A stretch of DNA of 64,000 bases from Histidinibacterium lentulum (GTDB lineage Bacteria; Pseudomonadota; Alphaproteobacteria; Rhodobacterales; Rhodobacteraceae): NCBI RefSeq assembly GCF_003789055.1, contig NZ_ML119084.1, positions 62,001-126,000 on the forward strand, given 5' to 3'. Made by a program: the position numbers and the translations under genes. Numbering within the stretch: position 1 is the stretch's first letter; each line of letters opens with the position of its first letter. Below the pieces are notes generated by a model that was not told the origin of the DNA, searched no databases, and saw only the letters and a program-made list of their open reading frames with translations. Below, one piece after another: positions 19,603-28,800 of this stretch.

Positions 19603-20781
19603 ATGCAGGACATGACCGGGACCGGGGCGGGCACGGGTCGCTCTCCGGGCGAGGAGCTGAAGGCCGCGCTGGCGGGGTTCGCTCAGGATTTCAGGACGTT
19701 TTCGACCGATATTCACACGAAGCTTCAAGAGCAGGACACGCGCATGAGCAAGCTTTCCGCGAAGATGATCCAGCGTCCCGCCCTGGCGGCGGCCGCCGAG
19801 ACCGAGACGCCGCACCAGAAGGCCTTCGAGGCATATGTGCGGTCGGGCGACGACGACGGCCTGCGCGGTCTCGCGCTCGAGGGTAAGGCGCTGTCGATGC
19901 AGGTCAATTCCGACGGCGGCTATCTCGTCGATCCGGAGACGGCGGCTGCAGTGCGCTCCACGCTTCTTGCCACGGCGAGCCTGCGGAAGATCGCTCAGGT
20001 GGTGCAGGTCAATGCCACGGCCTATGACGTGCTGATCGACCATTCCGAGGCGGGCGCGGCCTGGGCCACGGAGACGGGCGCCGTCACCGAGAGCGGCACG
20101 CCTCTGATCGACCGCATCTCGATTCCGCTCTTCGAACTGAGCGCCATGCCGAAGGCCAGCCAGCGGCTGCTCGACGACAGCGCCTTCGACATCGAGGGCT
20201 GGCTCGCGGGGCGGATCGCCGCGAAGTTCGCCCGGGCGGAGGCGGAGGCCTTCATCAACGGGGACGGCAGCGACAAGCCTCGGGGTATCCTCGACTATCC
20301 GACTGTCGACAATGCCGCCTGGGCCTGGGACGCGCTGGGCACAGTGAGGACCGGTTCCGACGGGGGATTCCACCCCTCGGCGCCGGCGTCGGCACTGATC
20401 GACCTCGTCTACGCGCTGCCGGCGGAATACCGGGCCAATGCGCATTTCGTGATGAATTCGCGCACGGCGAGCGCCATCCGCAAGATCAAGGACGGCGAAG
20501 GCCGATTCCTGTGGTCGGACAGCTATGCCGAGGGCGAGCCCTCGCGGCTGCTGGGTCATGCGGTGCTGATCGCCGAGGACATGCCCGACATCGCGCCGGG
20601 TGCGACCGCGGTGGCCTTCGGCGATTTCGCCCAAGGCTACACCATCGCGGAGAGGCCGGACCTGCGCATCCTGCGCGATCCGTTCTCGGCGAAGCCGCAT
20701 GTCCTCTTCTACGCGACGAAGCGCGTGGGCGGCGGCGTGTCGGATTTCCAGGCGATCAAGCTGCTCGACTTCTCGGCCTGA
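19603..20781 (+). CDS. GTA g5, major capsid protein
   Basis: A 392-residue HK97-fold major capsid protein. The N-terminal helical delta-like region (about 1-100, LKAALAGFAQDFRTFSTDIH and QEQDTRMSKLSAKM) should be cut off by the g4 protease. The mature part contains NSDGGYLVDPETAAAV, AWATETGAVTESGTPLID, MPKASQRLLDDSAFDIEGW and the C-terminal RDPFSAKPHVLFYATKRVGGGV. It is followed by the largest gap in the cluster (168 nt), which holds two hairpins. Confidence 0.96.
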   Translation: MQDMTGTGAGTGRSPGEELKAALAGFAQDFRTFSTDIHTKLQEQDTRMSKLSAKMIQRPALAAAAETETPHQKAFEAYVRSGDDDGLRGLALEGKALSMQVNSDGGYLVDPETAAAVRSTLLATASLRKIAQVVQVNATAYDVLIDHSEAGAAWATETGAVTESGTPLIDRISIPLFELSAMPKASQRLLDDSAFDIEGWLAGRIAAKFARAEAEAFINGDGSDKPRGILDYPTVDNAAWAWDALGTVRTGSDGGFHPSAPASALIDLVYALPAEYRANAHFVMNSRTASAIRKIKDGEGRFLWSDSYAEGEPSRLLGHAVLIAEDMPDIAPGATAVAFGDFAQGYTIAERPDLRILRDPFSAKPHVLFYATKRVGGGVSDFQAIKLLDFSA

Positions 20782-20782
20782 C

Positions 20783-20914
20783 GGGCCGTGCAGGGGTCCG
20801 GCCCTTCTGCCTGACGGCGGGGGCGGGTCCGGCCGGGCGCACCGTTCGACCCCTTGCGGCACGCCGCGTTCCGCCCCGTCCGGGCGGCAGGGGGAGGTGC
20901 GTCCGGACGGGCGG
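20783..20914 (+). repeat. two intercistronic hairpins after the capsid gene
   Basis: Stem 1: GGGCCG (20783-20788) / CGGCCC (20799-20804). Stem 2: CCGCCCCGTCCGG (20871-20883) / CCGGACGGGCGG (20903-20914), 12 paired bases with one bulge. Neither is followed by a clear T-run. They lie between capsid g5 and connector g6 and may stabilise the capsid mRNA or lower downstream expression. Confidence 0.5.
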
Positions 20915-20949
20915 ACGGAGGACCGGGACAGGATGACGAGGACGCTGTC

Positions 20950-21552
20950 ATGATGCTGATCGAAGAGACCACCGTGCCGCGCGAGGCGCTTCCGGTCGCG
21001 GAGTTCCGGGACCACCTGCGGCTGGGCACGTGCTTCGGCGAGGACGGGTTGCAGGACACGGTGCTGGAAAGCTACCTGCGCGCGGCGATGGCGGCGATCG
21101 AGGCGCGCACGGGCAAGATCCTGCTGGAACGCAGTTTCTCGTGGAGCGTGACCTACTGGCGCGATACCTCCGGACAGGATCTTCCGGTGGCGCCGGTGAG
21201 CGCGGTCGAGGATTTCGCGCTCATGGATCGCGACGGCACCGATCGGAGCGGAGGTGTGGGCGACGTGCAGCTCCATCCCGATGCCCAGCGACCGCGGCTG
21301 ACCGGCGGCGGGGGGCGGTCCCTGCCGGGGATCCCGGCGGGGGGGCTGGCGCAGGTGACGTTTCTGGCGGGCTTCGGCCCGGAGTGGAACGATCTGCCCG
21401 CCGATCTTGCCCATGCAGTGATGCTGCTGGCCGCGCATTACTACGAGTACCGCCATGAGGCGGGGCTGGCCGGGGGCGCCTTGCCCTACAGCGTGAACGC
21501 CCTGGTGGAGCGGCACCGGATCGTGCGCGCAGGCTTCGGGGGGGCGGCATGA
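20950..21552 (+). CDS. GTA g6, head-tail connector (adaptor)
   Basis: A 200-residue protein starting MMLIEETTVPREALPVAEF. It has the gp6-like connector pattern: FRDHLRLGT, a helix with YLRAAMAAIEARTGKILLERSF, and the C-terminal helix LPADLAHAVMLLAAHYYEYR. It forms the ring below the portal. The frame is open from 20854, but homology-like sequence begins at 20950. It overlaps g7 by 4 nt. Confidence 0.88.
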   Translation: MMLIEETTVPREALPVAEFRDHLRLGTCFGEDGLQDTVLESYLRAAMAAIEARTGKILLERSFSWSVTYWRDTSGQDLPVAPVSAVEDFALMDRDGTDRSGGVGDVQLHPDAQRPRLTGGGGRSLPGIPAGGLAQVTFLAGFGPEWNDLPADLAHAVMLLAAHYYEYRHEAGLAGGALPYSVNALVERHRIVRAGFGGAA

Positions 21553-21887
21553 GCGCGCCGCGCCTGACGCGGTGGCTGACGCTCGAGGACCGGCAGCGCG
21601 TGCCGGACGGGGCGGGCGGCTATGTCGAAGCGTGGGTTCCGCTGGGCACGCTCTGGGCGGCGGTGGACGCGCGCTCTGGCCGTGGCGTGGCGGGGCCCGC
21701 GGGGGCGCAGGCCCGGCTGGGGCTGAGGATCACGGTGCGAGCGGCTGCGGAGGGGTCTCCGGCGCGGCCCGTTCCGGGGCAGCGGCTGCGCGACGGCGGG
21801 CGGGTCTTTGCCGTTCATGCCGTGGGCGAGAGCCATGCGGGCGCGCTTTATCTCGACCTCCATGCCGAAGAGGAGCGGGTGCGATGA
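21549..21887 (+). CDS. GTA g7, head closure / head-tail adaptor
   Basis: A 112-residue small beta-barrel protein of the phage head-tail joining family. It shows LTLEDRQRVPDGAGGYVEAWVPLGTLWAAVDA, then LRITVRAA and the C-terminal LYLDLHAEEERVR. It overlaps the g6 stop and g8 start by 4 nt each, so the head-completion genes are translationally coupled. Confidence 0.88.
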   Translation: MSAPRLTRWLTLEDRQRVPDGAGGYVEAWVPLGTLWAAVDARSGRGVAGPAGAQARLGLRITVRAAAEGSPARPVPGQRLRDGGRVFAVHAVGESHAGALYLDLHAEEERVR

Positions 21888-22294
21888 GCTATGGCTGTGC
21901 GGCCGCCCTGCAGGAGGCGGTCTTCGCGGCGCTGGCGGGCGATGCGGCGCTGGCGGCGGAGGTGGGCGGAGCGGTGCATGACGCCGTGCCCCCGGGACCC
22001 GCGCCCGATCTCTATGTGGCGCTGGGACCCGAGGAGGCGGAGGGCCGCGGCGACGCAACAGGGCGCGGCGCGCTCCACCGGTTCACCGTCTCGGTGATCT
22101 CCGGCCAGCCCGGATTCGCGGGCGCGAAGCGGGCGGCGGCGGCGGTGTCCGATGCGCTCGACGGGGCGGATCTGACCCTCTCGCGCGGGCATCTCGTGGC
22201 GCTGCGGCTGGAACGGGTGCGCGCGCGGCGCACCGATGGCGCTGCCTTGCGCCGGATCGACCTGCGCTTTGCCGCGCGGATCGAGGACGACTGA
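21884..22294 (+). CDS. GTA g8, tail terminator-like protein (DUF3168)
   Basis: A 136-residue protein of the DUF3168 type: N-terminal helix AALQEAVFAALAGDAALAAEV, then VHDAVPPGPAPDLYVALGPEE and RFTVSVISGQPGFAGAKRAAAAV. Members sit at the head-tail interface and end tail-tube assembly. Starts in an ATGA overlap with g7; g9 follows after 23 bp. Confidence 0.88.
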   Translation: MSYGCAAALQEAVFAALAGDAALAAEVGGAVHDAVPPGPAPDLYVALGPEEAEGRGDATGRGALHRFTVSVISGQPGFAGAKRAAAAVSDALDGADLTLSRGHLVALRLERVRARRTDGAALRRIDLRFAARIEDD

Positions 22295-22317
22295 CATTCC
22301 TTTCGGGAGACGACGCC

Positions 22318-22734
22318 ATGGTGGCCCAGAACGGCAAGGACCTCCTGGTGAAGGTCGACATGACCGGCACCGGCAATTTCGAGACCGCGGCGGGGCTGCG
22401 TGCCAGTCGCCTCGCCTTCAACGCGGAGACGCTGGACGTGACCTCGCTCGAGTCGGGGGGCTGGCGCGAGCTGCTGACCGGGGCGGGGGTGAAATCGGCG
22501 AGCATCTCGGGCTCGGGCGTTTTCAAGGACGCGGCCACCGACGAGCGGGTGCGGCAGATCTTCTGGGACGGGGAGACGCCGGCATTCCAGGTGGTGATCC
22601 CGGATTTCGGCATCGTCGAAGGCCCGTTCCTGATCACCTCGATCGAATATGCGGGCACCCATGACGGCGAGGCGACCTTCGAGATGGCGCTCGCCTCGGC
22701 GGGGGTGCTGAGCTTCTCGCCGGATCAGCCGTGA
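22318..22734 (+). CDS. GTA g9, major tail tube protein
   Basis: A 138-residue tail tube protein starting MVAQNGKDLLVKVDMTGTG. It has the family pattern FETAAGLRASRLAFNAETLDVTSLES, GWRELLTGAGVKSASISGSGVF and the C-terminal GEATFEMALASAGVLSF. It forms hexameric rings of the tail tube. The stop codon overlaps the GTG start of g10. Confidence 0.92.
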   Translation: MVAQNGKDLLVKVDMTGTGNFETAAGLRASRLAFNAETLDVTSLESGGWRELLTGAGVKSASISGSGVFKDAATDERVRQIFWDGETPAFQVVIPDFGIVEGPFLITSIEYAGTHDGEATFEMALASAGVLSFSPDQP

Positions 22735-23045
22735 ACCCCTGGGCGGGCGAGGTGACGCTGGTCGTCGACGGCGAGGCTAGGGTGCTGAAGCTGACGCTGG
22801 GCGCGCTGGCCGAGCTCGAGGCGGCGTTGAAGGCGGAGACGCTGGTGGAACTGGTGGAGCGGTTCGAGGCGGGGCGCTTTTCCACGCGCGACGTCATGGC
22901 GCTGATCGTGGCCGGTCTGCGGGGCGGCGGCTGGCGGGTGACGGCGGCCGATCTGCTGGCGGCCGAGATCGCGGGCGGGCCGGTGGCTGCGGCGCAGGCG
23001 GCGGGTCAGGCGCTGGCCCGGGCCTTCGCCCTGCCGGAGGGCTGA
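22731..23045 (+). CDS. GTA g10, tail assembly chaperone-like protein
   Basis: A 104-residue protein with GTG start, beginning MNPWAGEVTLVVDGEARVLK. It has the GTA gp10 pattern LTLGALAELEAALKAETLVELVERFEAG, then helices AADLLAAEIAGGPVAAAQAAG. Its place between the tube gene and the tape measure is where phages encode tail assembly chaperones (often frameshifted). Here g10 and g10.1 are separate small genes with no evident slippery site. Confidence 0.85.
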   Translation: MNPWAGEVTLVVDGEARVLKLTLGALAELEAALKAETLVELVERFEAGRFSTRDVMALIVAGLRGGGWRVTAADLLAAEIAGGPVAAAQAAGQALARAFALPEG

Positions 23046-23048
23046 GGG

Positions 23049-23252
23049 GTGGCGCGGCTCGACTGGGCGGGGCTGATGCGCGCGGGGCTCCGGGGGCTCG
23101 GCCTGCGGCCGGCCGAGTTCTGGGCGCTGACGCCGGTCGAGCTCGCGCTGATGCTGGGGGCGGAGGCGGGAGCGCCTGCGCCGATGATGCGGGCGCGGCT
23201 GGAGGAGCTGGCGGCGCGCTATCCGGACAAGCCGGGGGAGCCACAAAGATGA
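23049..23252 (+). CDS. GTA g10.1, small tail chaperone-like protein
   Basis: A 67-residue protein with GTG start 4 bp after the g10 stop. The sequence LRAGLRGLGLRPAEFWALTP followed by VELALMLGAEAG matches the small phage tail assembly chaperones (rcc01693-like) found just before the GTA tape measure. It overlaps the g11 start by 4 nt. Confidence 0.82.
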   Translation: MARLDWAGLMRAGLRGLGLRPAEFWALTPVELALMLGAEAGAPAPMMRARLEELAARYPDKPGEPQR

Positions 23253-23902
23253 GCGAGATCGAGGCGTTCGAGGACGACATGGAGGCGCTGGGCCGCGCGA
23301 TGGGCGCGACAGGGCGGCTGACGGAGGCCTTTACCCAGGAACTGGGGCGCGCGCAGGGCTCCCTTCAGGGCGTCGCGCGGGACCTGGGCCGGGTGGAGCG
23401 CGGCTTTTCCGGCGGGCTGAGGCGCGCGTTCGACGATCTCGTCTTCGACGGGGTGACGTTGAAGGACGCGCTGAGGGGTCTCGGGCGGAGCATGGCGGAT
23501 ACCGCCTATTCGGCGGCGCTCACCCCGGTGACGGATCATCTGGGCGGGCTGCTGACTCAGGGAATGCAGTCGGTGGTGTCCTCGCTGATGCCCTTTGCGA
23601 GGGGGGGCGGCTTTGCCGGGGGGCGCGTCATGCCGTTCGCGCAGGGGGGCGTCGTGAGCCGGGCCACTGCCTTTCCGATGCGGGGCGGCACCGGGCTCAT
23701 GGGCGAGGCGGGACCGGAGGCGATCCTGCCGCTCCGGCGCGGCGCGGACGGGCGGCTGGGCGTGGCCGCGGGCGGCGGCGGGCAGCCGGTGCAGGTGACC
23801 ATGCATGTGACGACCCCCGACGCGCGGGGGTTCGAGAAGAGCCGCGGGCAGATCGCGGCGCAGCTCGGACGGGCCATCGCCCGGGGCCAGCGCAACCGCT
23901 GA
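23249..23902 (+). CDS. GTA g11, tail tape measure protein
   Basis: A 217-residue, very short tape measure protein, close in size to that of R. capsulatus GTA and consistent with a short tail. The N-terminal half is helical (LTEAFTQELGRAQGSLQGVA). A Gly-rich region follows (ARGGGFAGGRVMPFAQGGVV), then MGEAGPEAILPLRRGADGRL, a motif common at the end of lambda-type tape measures. Confidence 0.9.
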   Translation: MSEIEAFEDDMEALGRAMGATGRLTEAFTQELGRAQGSLQGVARDLGRVERGFSGGLRRAFDDLVFDGVTLKDALRGLGRSMADTAYSAALTPVTDHLGGLLTQGMQSVVSSLMPFARGGGFAGGRVMPFAQGGVVSRATAFPMRGGTGLMGEAGPEAILPLRRGADGRLGVAAGGGGQPVQVTMHVTTPDARGFEKSRGQIAAQLGRAIARGQRNR

Positions 23903-23914
23903 GAGGAGCAAGCG

Positions 23915-24547
23915 ATGTCGTTTCACGAGGTCCGCTTTCCGGCGGCACTGTCCTTTGGCGCCCTTGGCGGTCCGGAGCGGCGGACGGAGATCGTCACGCT
24001 GGCCAACGGCGCCGAGGAGCGGAACAGCCCTTGGGCCCATTCCCGCAGGCGCTATGATGCGGGGCTCGGGCTGCGCTCGCTCGACGATCTGGAGGAGGTG
24101 GTGGCCTTCTTCGAGGCGCGGCGGGGGCAGCTCCATGGGTTTCGCTGGAAGGACTGGGGGGACTACAAGTCCTGTCGCCCGTCGGGGGAGCTGACGGTCT
24201 TGGACCAGTTCCTGGGCGAGGGGGACGAGGAGCGGCGGGTGTTCCAGCTGGTGAAGCGCTACGGTCAGGGCGCGGGGGCCTATGACCGGCCCATCGCGAA
24301 GCCCGTGGCGGGGACGCTGATCGTGGCGCTAGACGGGCTGCTGCGCCTGCCGGGGGAGCATTACAGCCTCGACGAGACCACGGGAGAGGTGAGTTTCGTG
24401 CATCCGCCGGATGCGGGGGTCAGGGTCACGGCGGGGTTCGAGTTCGACGTGCCGGTGCGGTTCGATACCGACCGGATCGCAACCTCGGTGGAGAGTTTCC
24501 GCGCCGGGGAGGCACCCGATCTACCGGTCATCGAGGTGCGGATATGA
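23915..24547 (+). CDS. GTA g12, distal tail protein (DUF2460)
   Basis: A 210-residue DUF2460 protein. Signature: FPAALSFGALGGPERRTEIVTLANGAEER, RRRYDAGLGLRSLDDLEEVVAFFEARRG and FRWKDWGDYKSCRPSG. It forms the ring linking the tail tube to the baseplate hub. Followed by g13 in an ATGA overlap. Confidence 0.93.
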   Translation: MSFHEVRFPAALSFGALGGPERRTEIVTLANGAEERNSPWAHSRRRYDAGLGLRSLDDLEEVVAFFEARRGQLHGFRWKDWGDYKSCRPSGELTVLDQFLGEGDEERRVFQLVKRYGQGAGAYDRPIAKPVAGTLIVALDGLLRLPGEHYSLDETTGEVSFVHPPDAGVRVTAGFEFDVPVRFDTDRIATSVESFRAGEAPDLPVIEVRI

Positions 24548-25419
24548 GCGGGCCTCTGGCGGTTCATCTGGCGACGGGTGCGACCACGGTCTGTCGGTGC
24601 TGGCGGATCGACCGCGCGGACGGGGTGCGGCTGGGGTTCACCGATCATGACCGGGATCTGATCTTCGAGGACGTGGTGTTTCGCGCGGATACCGGCATGA
24701 CCGCGCGGAGTCTGAGCCAGTCCACCGGGCTTTCGGTCGACAATACCGAGGCGCTGGGCATCCTGTCGGATGCTGCGGTGACCGAGGCCGATATCGCCGC
24801 GGGGCGCTATGACGGGGCCGAGGTTCGGTCCTGGCTGGTGAACTGGGCGCGGCCCGGGGAGCGGGAGCTGCGCTTTCGCGGCACGCTGGGCGAGATCGTG
24901 CGCGGCGGTGGGGCCTTTCATGCGGAGCTGCGGGGTCTGGCCGAGGCGCTGAACCAGCCGGTGGGGCGGGCCTATCAGCCGGTCTGCGATGCGGTGCTGG
25001 GGGACGCGGCCTGCCGGTTCGACCTGACCGCGCCGGGGTTCCGGCTGGAGGCGGATGTGGCCAAGGTCGAGGGCGCGGTCGTGAGCGTGCCCGACATGGA
25101 CCGGGTGCGGGGCTTCTTTCGCCACGGGCGGCTCGAGGTTCTGGGCGGAGCCGCGGCGGGGCTGTCGGAGATGGTGCGCGAGGATGGTGCGCGGGGCGGG
25201 CTGCGACATCTGACGCTGTGGCAGGCGCTGCGGGCCGACCTGAAGCCGGGCGACCGCGTGCGGCTGACCGCGGGATGCGACGGGCAGGCCGCGACCTGCC
25301 GGGGGAAGTTCGGCAATTTCCTAAACTTCCGGGGATTTCCGCATGTTCCGGGGGAGGACTGGCTGGCCGCCGTGCCGCGCTCGGGCGAGGTGAACGACGG
25401 GGGGCGCCGCGATGGCTGA
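24544..25419 (+). CDS. GTA g13, baseplate hub protein (DUF2163), four-Cys cluster
   Basis: A 291-residue DUF2163 protein: GFTDHDRDLIFEDVVFRADTG, TGLSVDNTEALGILSDAAV and RGLAEALNQPVGRAYQPVCDAVLGDAACRFDL. Four Cys stand in two pairs, CDAVLGDAAC and CDGQAATC; such a set is reported to hold an iron-sulfur cluster in the R. capsulatus hub, and the same residues are kept here. The C-terminus has FLNFRGFPHVPGEDWL. It overlaps the g14 start by 8 nt. Confidence 0.92.
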   Translation: MSGPLAVHLATGATTVCRCWRIDRADGVRLGFTDHDRDLIFEDVVFRADTGMTARSLSQSTGLSVDNTEALGILSDAAVTEADIAAGRYDGAEVRSWLVNWARPGERELRFRGTLGEIVRGGGAFHAELRGLAEALNQPVGRAYQPVCDAVLGDAACRFDLTAPGFRLEADVAKVEGAVVSVPDMDRVRGFFRHGRLEVLGGAAAGLSEMVREDGARGGLRHLTLWQALRADLKPGDRVRLTAGCDGQAATCRGKFGNFLNFRGFPHVPGEDWLAAVPRSGEVNDGGRRDG

Positions 25420-25858
25420 TCCGGTCGCGATCGCGCGGGAGTGGCTGGGGACGCCCTACCGGCACCAGGGCAGCGTCCGGGGCGCGGGCTGCGATTGCCT
25501 CGGGCTGATCCGGGGCGTGTGGCGCGCGCTTTACGGCGCGGAGGCGGAGGCCGTGCCGGCCTACAGCGCCGACTGGGCGGAGCCCGCGCGGGACGAGGTG
25601 CTGTGGCGCGCGGCGCTCCGGCATCTGGAGCCGCGACCGCTCGAGGTGGCGGCGGCGGGCGACGTGATCCTGTTCCGGATGCGGGAGGGCGCGGTCGCCA
25701 AGCACCTCGGCCTGCAATCCGAGGTCGCGCCGGTGCCCCGCTTCATCCATGCCTATGACGGCCATGGCGTCGTCGAGAGCACCCTGTCCGAACCCTGGGC
25801 GCGCCGGATCGTGGCGCGCTTCGCGTTCCGGGCGCCTGCCGACCTTACCGGGAGCTGA
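25412..25858 (+). CDS. GTA g14, NlpC/P60 cell-wall peptidase
   Basis: A 148-residue NlpC/P60 cysteine peptidase. The catalytic Cys is in RGAGCDCLGLIRGVW; the His is in VAKHLGLQS, with a further polar residue in HAYDGHGVVES. It probably opens the recipient peptidoglycan during DNA delivery. Start overlaps g13; only 3 bp separate it from g15. Confidence 0.93.
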   Translation: MADPVAIAREWLGTPYRHQGSVRGAGCDCLGLIRGVWRALYGAEAEAVPAYSADWAEPARDEVLWRAALRHLEPRPLEVAAAGDVILFRMREGAVAKHLGLQSEVAPVPRFIHAYDGHGVVESTLSEPWARRIVARFAFRAPADLTGS

Positions 25859-25861
25859 GCC

Positions 25862-28800
25862 ATGGCGACGATCGTTCTGGGAGCCGCCGGCATGGCGCTG
25901 GGCAATGCGGTGGGCGGCAGCTTTCTCGGCCTGCATGCGAGTGTCATCGGCCGGGCGGCGGGGGCCACTCTGGGGCGGGTGATCGACGCGCGGCTGATGG
26001 GGCAGGGCTCCGAGCCCGTGGAGACCGGGCGAGTGGACCGCTTTCGCCTGACGGGCGCCTCGGAGGGCGCGCCGGTGGGGCGCGTCCACGGGCGGATGCG
26101 CGTGCCGGGACAGGTGATCTGGGCCTCGGCCTTTCGCGAGGAGGAGACGCGCTCGGGCGGGGGCGGCGGCAAGGGGCGCGCGGCGCGGCCCGCAAGCCCC
26201 GAGGTGGTCGAGTTCAGCTATTCGGTGAGCCTTGCGGTGGCGCTCTGTGAGGGCGAGGTGACGGCGGTGGGCCGCATCTGGGCGGACGGGCGGGAGGTTC
26301 CGGCCCATACGCTGAACATGCGGCTTTACCCCGGTTCCGAGCATCAGCTGCCCGATCCGAAGATCGAGGCGGTGGAGGGCGCAGGGCTGGCCCCGGCCTA
26401 TCGCGGGGTGGCCTATGTGCTCTTCGAGGACCTGGCGCTCGCGCCGTTCGGCAACCGGGTGCCGTCGTTCTCCTTCGAGGTGATCCGCCCCGGAGCGCCG
26501 CTGGCACTGGGCGCGGACGGCTATACCCGGCCCGACGTGGCCCGGGCCGTGCGGGCGGTCGCGCTGATGCCGGGATCGGGGGAATACGCGCTTGCGACAG
26601 AGCCCGTCACGCAGGAGGCGGGCTGGGGCGAGACGCGGCTGATCAACGTCAACACGCCGGACGGGCGGGCGGATGCGATGGTGGCGCTCGACCAGCTTCG
26701 GGCGGAGCTGCCGCGGAGTGAGGCGGTCTCGCTCATCGTGTCGTGGTTCGGGGACGATCTGAGGGCCGATGTCTGCACGCTGCGCCCCAAGGTGGAGCAT
26801 CACGATGCGGACGGGGATCTGGCCTGGACCTGTTCGGGGCTCAGCCGGGGCGATGCCGCGCCCGTGCCGCACGCGGAGGGCGGGCCGGTCTACGGGGGCA
26901 CGCCCACGGACCAGTCGGTGGTGCAGATGCTGCGCGAGCTGAAGGCGCGGGGGCAGCATGTAACCTTCTACCCGTTCATCCTGATGGACCAGATGCCGGG
27001 CAACACGCTGCCCGATCCCTATACCGGGCAGGCGGGCCAGCCGCATCTGCCCTGGCGCGGGCGGATCACGACCTCGTTGGCCTGGGGGCGGGCAGGCTCG
27101 CCCCAGGAGACCGCGGCGGCGGATGCGGAGGTAGCGGCCTTCATGGGGACCTGCGCGCCCGGGCATTTCGTGCAGGGCGAGGGGACCGTGGGCTATGCCG
27201 GGCCGGAGGAATGGTCCTACCGGCGGTTCATCCTGCATTACGCCCATCTCTGCGCGGTGGCGGGGGGCGTCGATGCCTTCTGCATCGGCTCGGAGATGCG
27301 GGAGCTCACCACGATCCGGGGGCAGGGCGGCGGCTATCCTGCCGTGGCGGCGCTGCGCCAGCTCGCCGCCGAGGTGCGGGCGATCCTGACCGGCGCGAAG
27401 ATCGGCTATGCCGCGGACTGGTCGGAATATCACGGCCACCAGCCCGAGGGGACGGGCGACAAGCATTTCCACCTCGATCCGCTCTGGGCCGATCCGGCGA
27501 TCGATTTCATCGGCATCGACAACTACATGCCGCTGTCGGACTGGCGCGATGGCGAGGACCATGCGGATGCGGTCTGGGGCTCGATCCACAACCTTGCCTA
27601 CCTGCGCGCCAACGTGGCGGGGGGCGAGGGCTACGACTGGTATTATGCCTCGGACGCCGACCGGGCGGCGCAGCTGCGCACACCGATTTCCGATCACCTG
27701 GGCGAGCCCTGGCTTTGGCGCTACAAGGACCTGCCGGGCTGGTGGAGCCATTACCACCACGACCGGGTGAACGGGCAGAGGGCGGCGGTGCCCACGGCCT
27801 GGACGCCGGGCATGAAGCCGATCTGGTTCACCGAGTTCGGCTGCGCCGCCATCGACAAGGGCACCAACCAGCCCAACAAGTTTCTCGATCCGAAGTCGTC
27901 GGAATCGACCATTCCCCATTTCTCCGACGGTCGCCGGGACGAGCTGATCCAGCTGCAATATGTCCGCGCGATGATGTCCTACTGGGAGAACCCGGCGAAC
28001 AACCCGGTCTCGCCCTTCTCCGGTCTCAGGATGCTCGACATGGGACGGGCCCATTACTGGGCCTGGGACGCGCGGCCCTGGCCGGCCTTTCCGGGACGGG
28101 CGGATGTCTGGTCCGATGGCGCCAATTGGGAGCGGGGGCACTGGATCACCGGGCGCACGGGCCTTCGGCCGCTGTCGGACGTGCTGCGGGAGGTGGCGCG
28201 GCGGAGCGGGCTTGTCGGGCCGCTCGACACCGCGGACGCCCATGGGCTGGTGCGTGGCTATGCCTTGCCCGATGTGACGACGGGACGGGCGGCGCTGCAG
28301 CCGCTGATGCTGGCCCATGGCGTCGATGCGATCGAGCGGGACGGGCGTCTGGTGTTCCGGAGCCGCAACGGGACTGTCGCGGGAGAGGTGGGTCCTGACG
28401 CGCTGGCGCTGTCGGACCGGCAGGAGGAGGATGTCCGCCGCACCCGCGCCGCGGAGGCGGAGGTCGCGGGACGGGTCCGGCTGGGCTTCGTGTCGGAGGG
28501 GGGCGACTTTGAGGCCGCCTCGGTGGAGGTGGGCCATCCGGGAGATGCCAGCCGCGCCGTCAGTCGAAGCGACCTGCCCATGGCGCTGACCCGCGGAGAG
28601 GCGGAGGCCATCGCGCGGCGCTGGCTTTCCGAGTCGCGTGCGGCGCGGGACAGCGTTTCTTTCGCACTGCCGCCATCGGCGAGCGGGCTGGGGGCCGGAG
28701 ACGTCGTGGCGCTCGACGATGGCGAGGGGCGGGGGCTCTACCGGATCGACCGGGCGGAGACCGGGCTCGAGCGCCATGTGGAGGCGACGCGGGTGGATGG

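Noticed and set aside
22731-23252. Programmed frameshift between g10 and g10.1, as in phage tail chaperones
   Set aside because: Each gene has its own GTG start, they are separated by 3 bp, and no slippery heptamer was seen at the junction.
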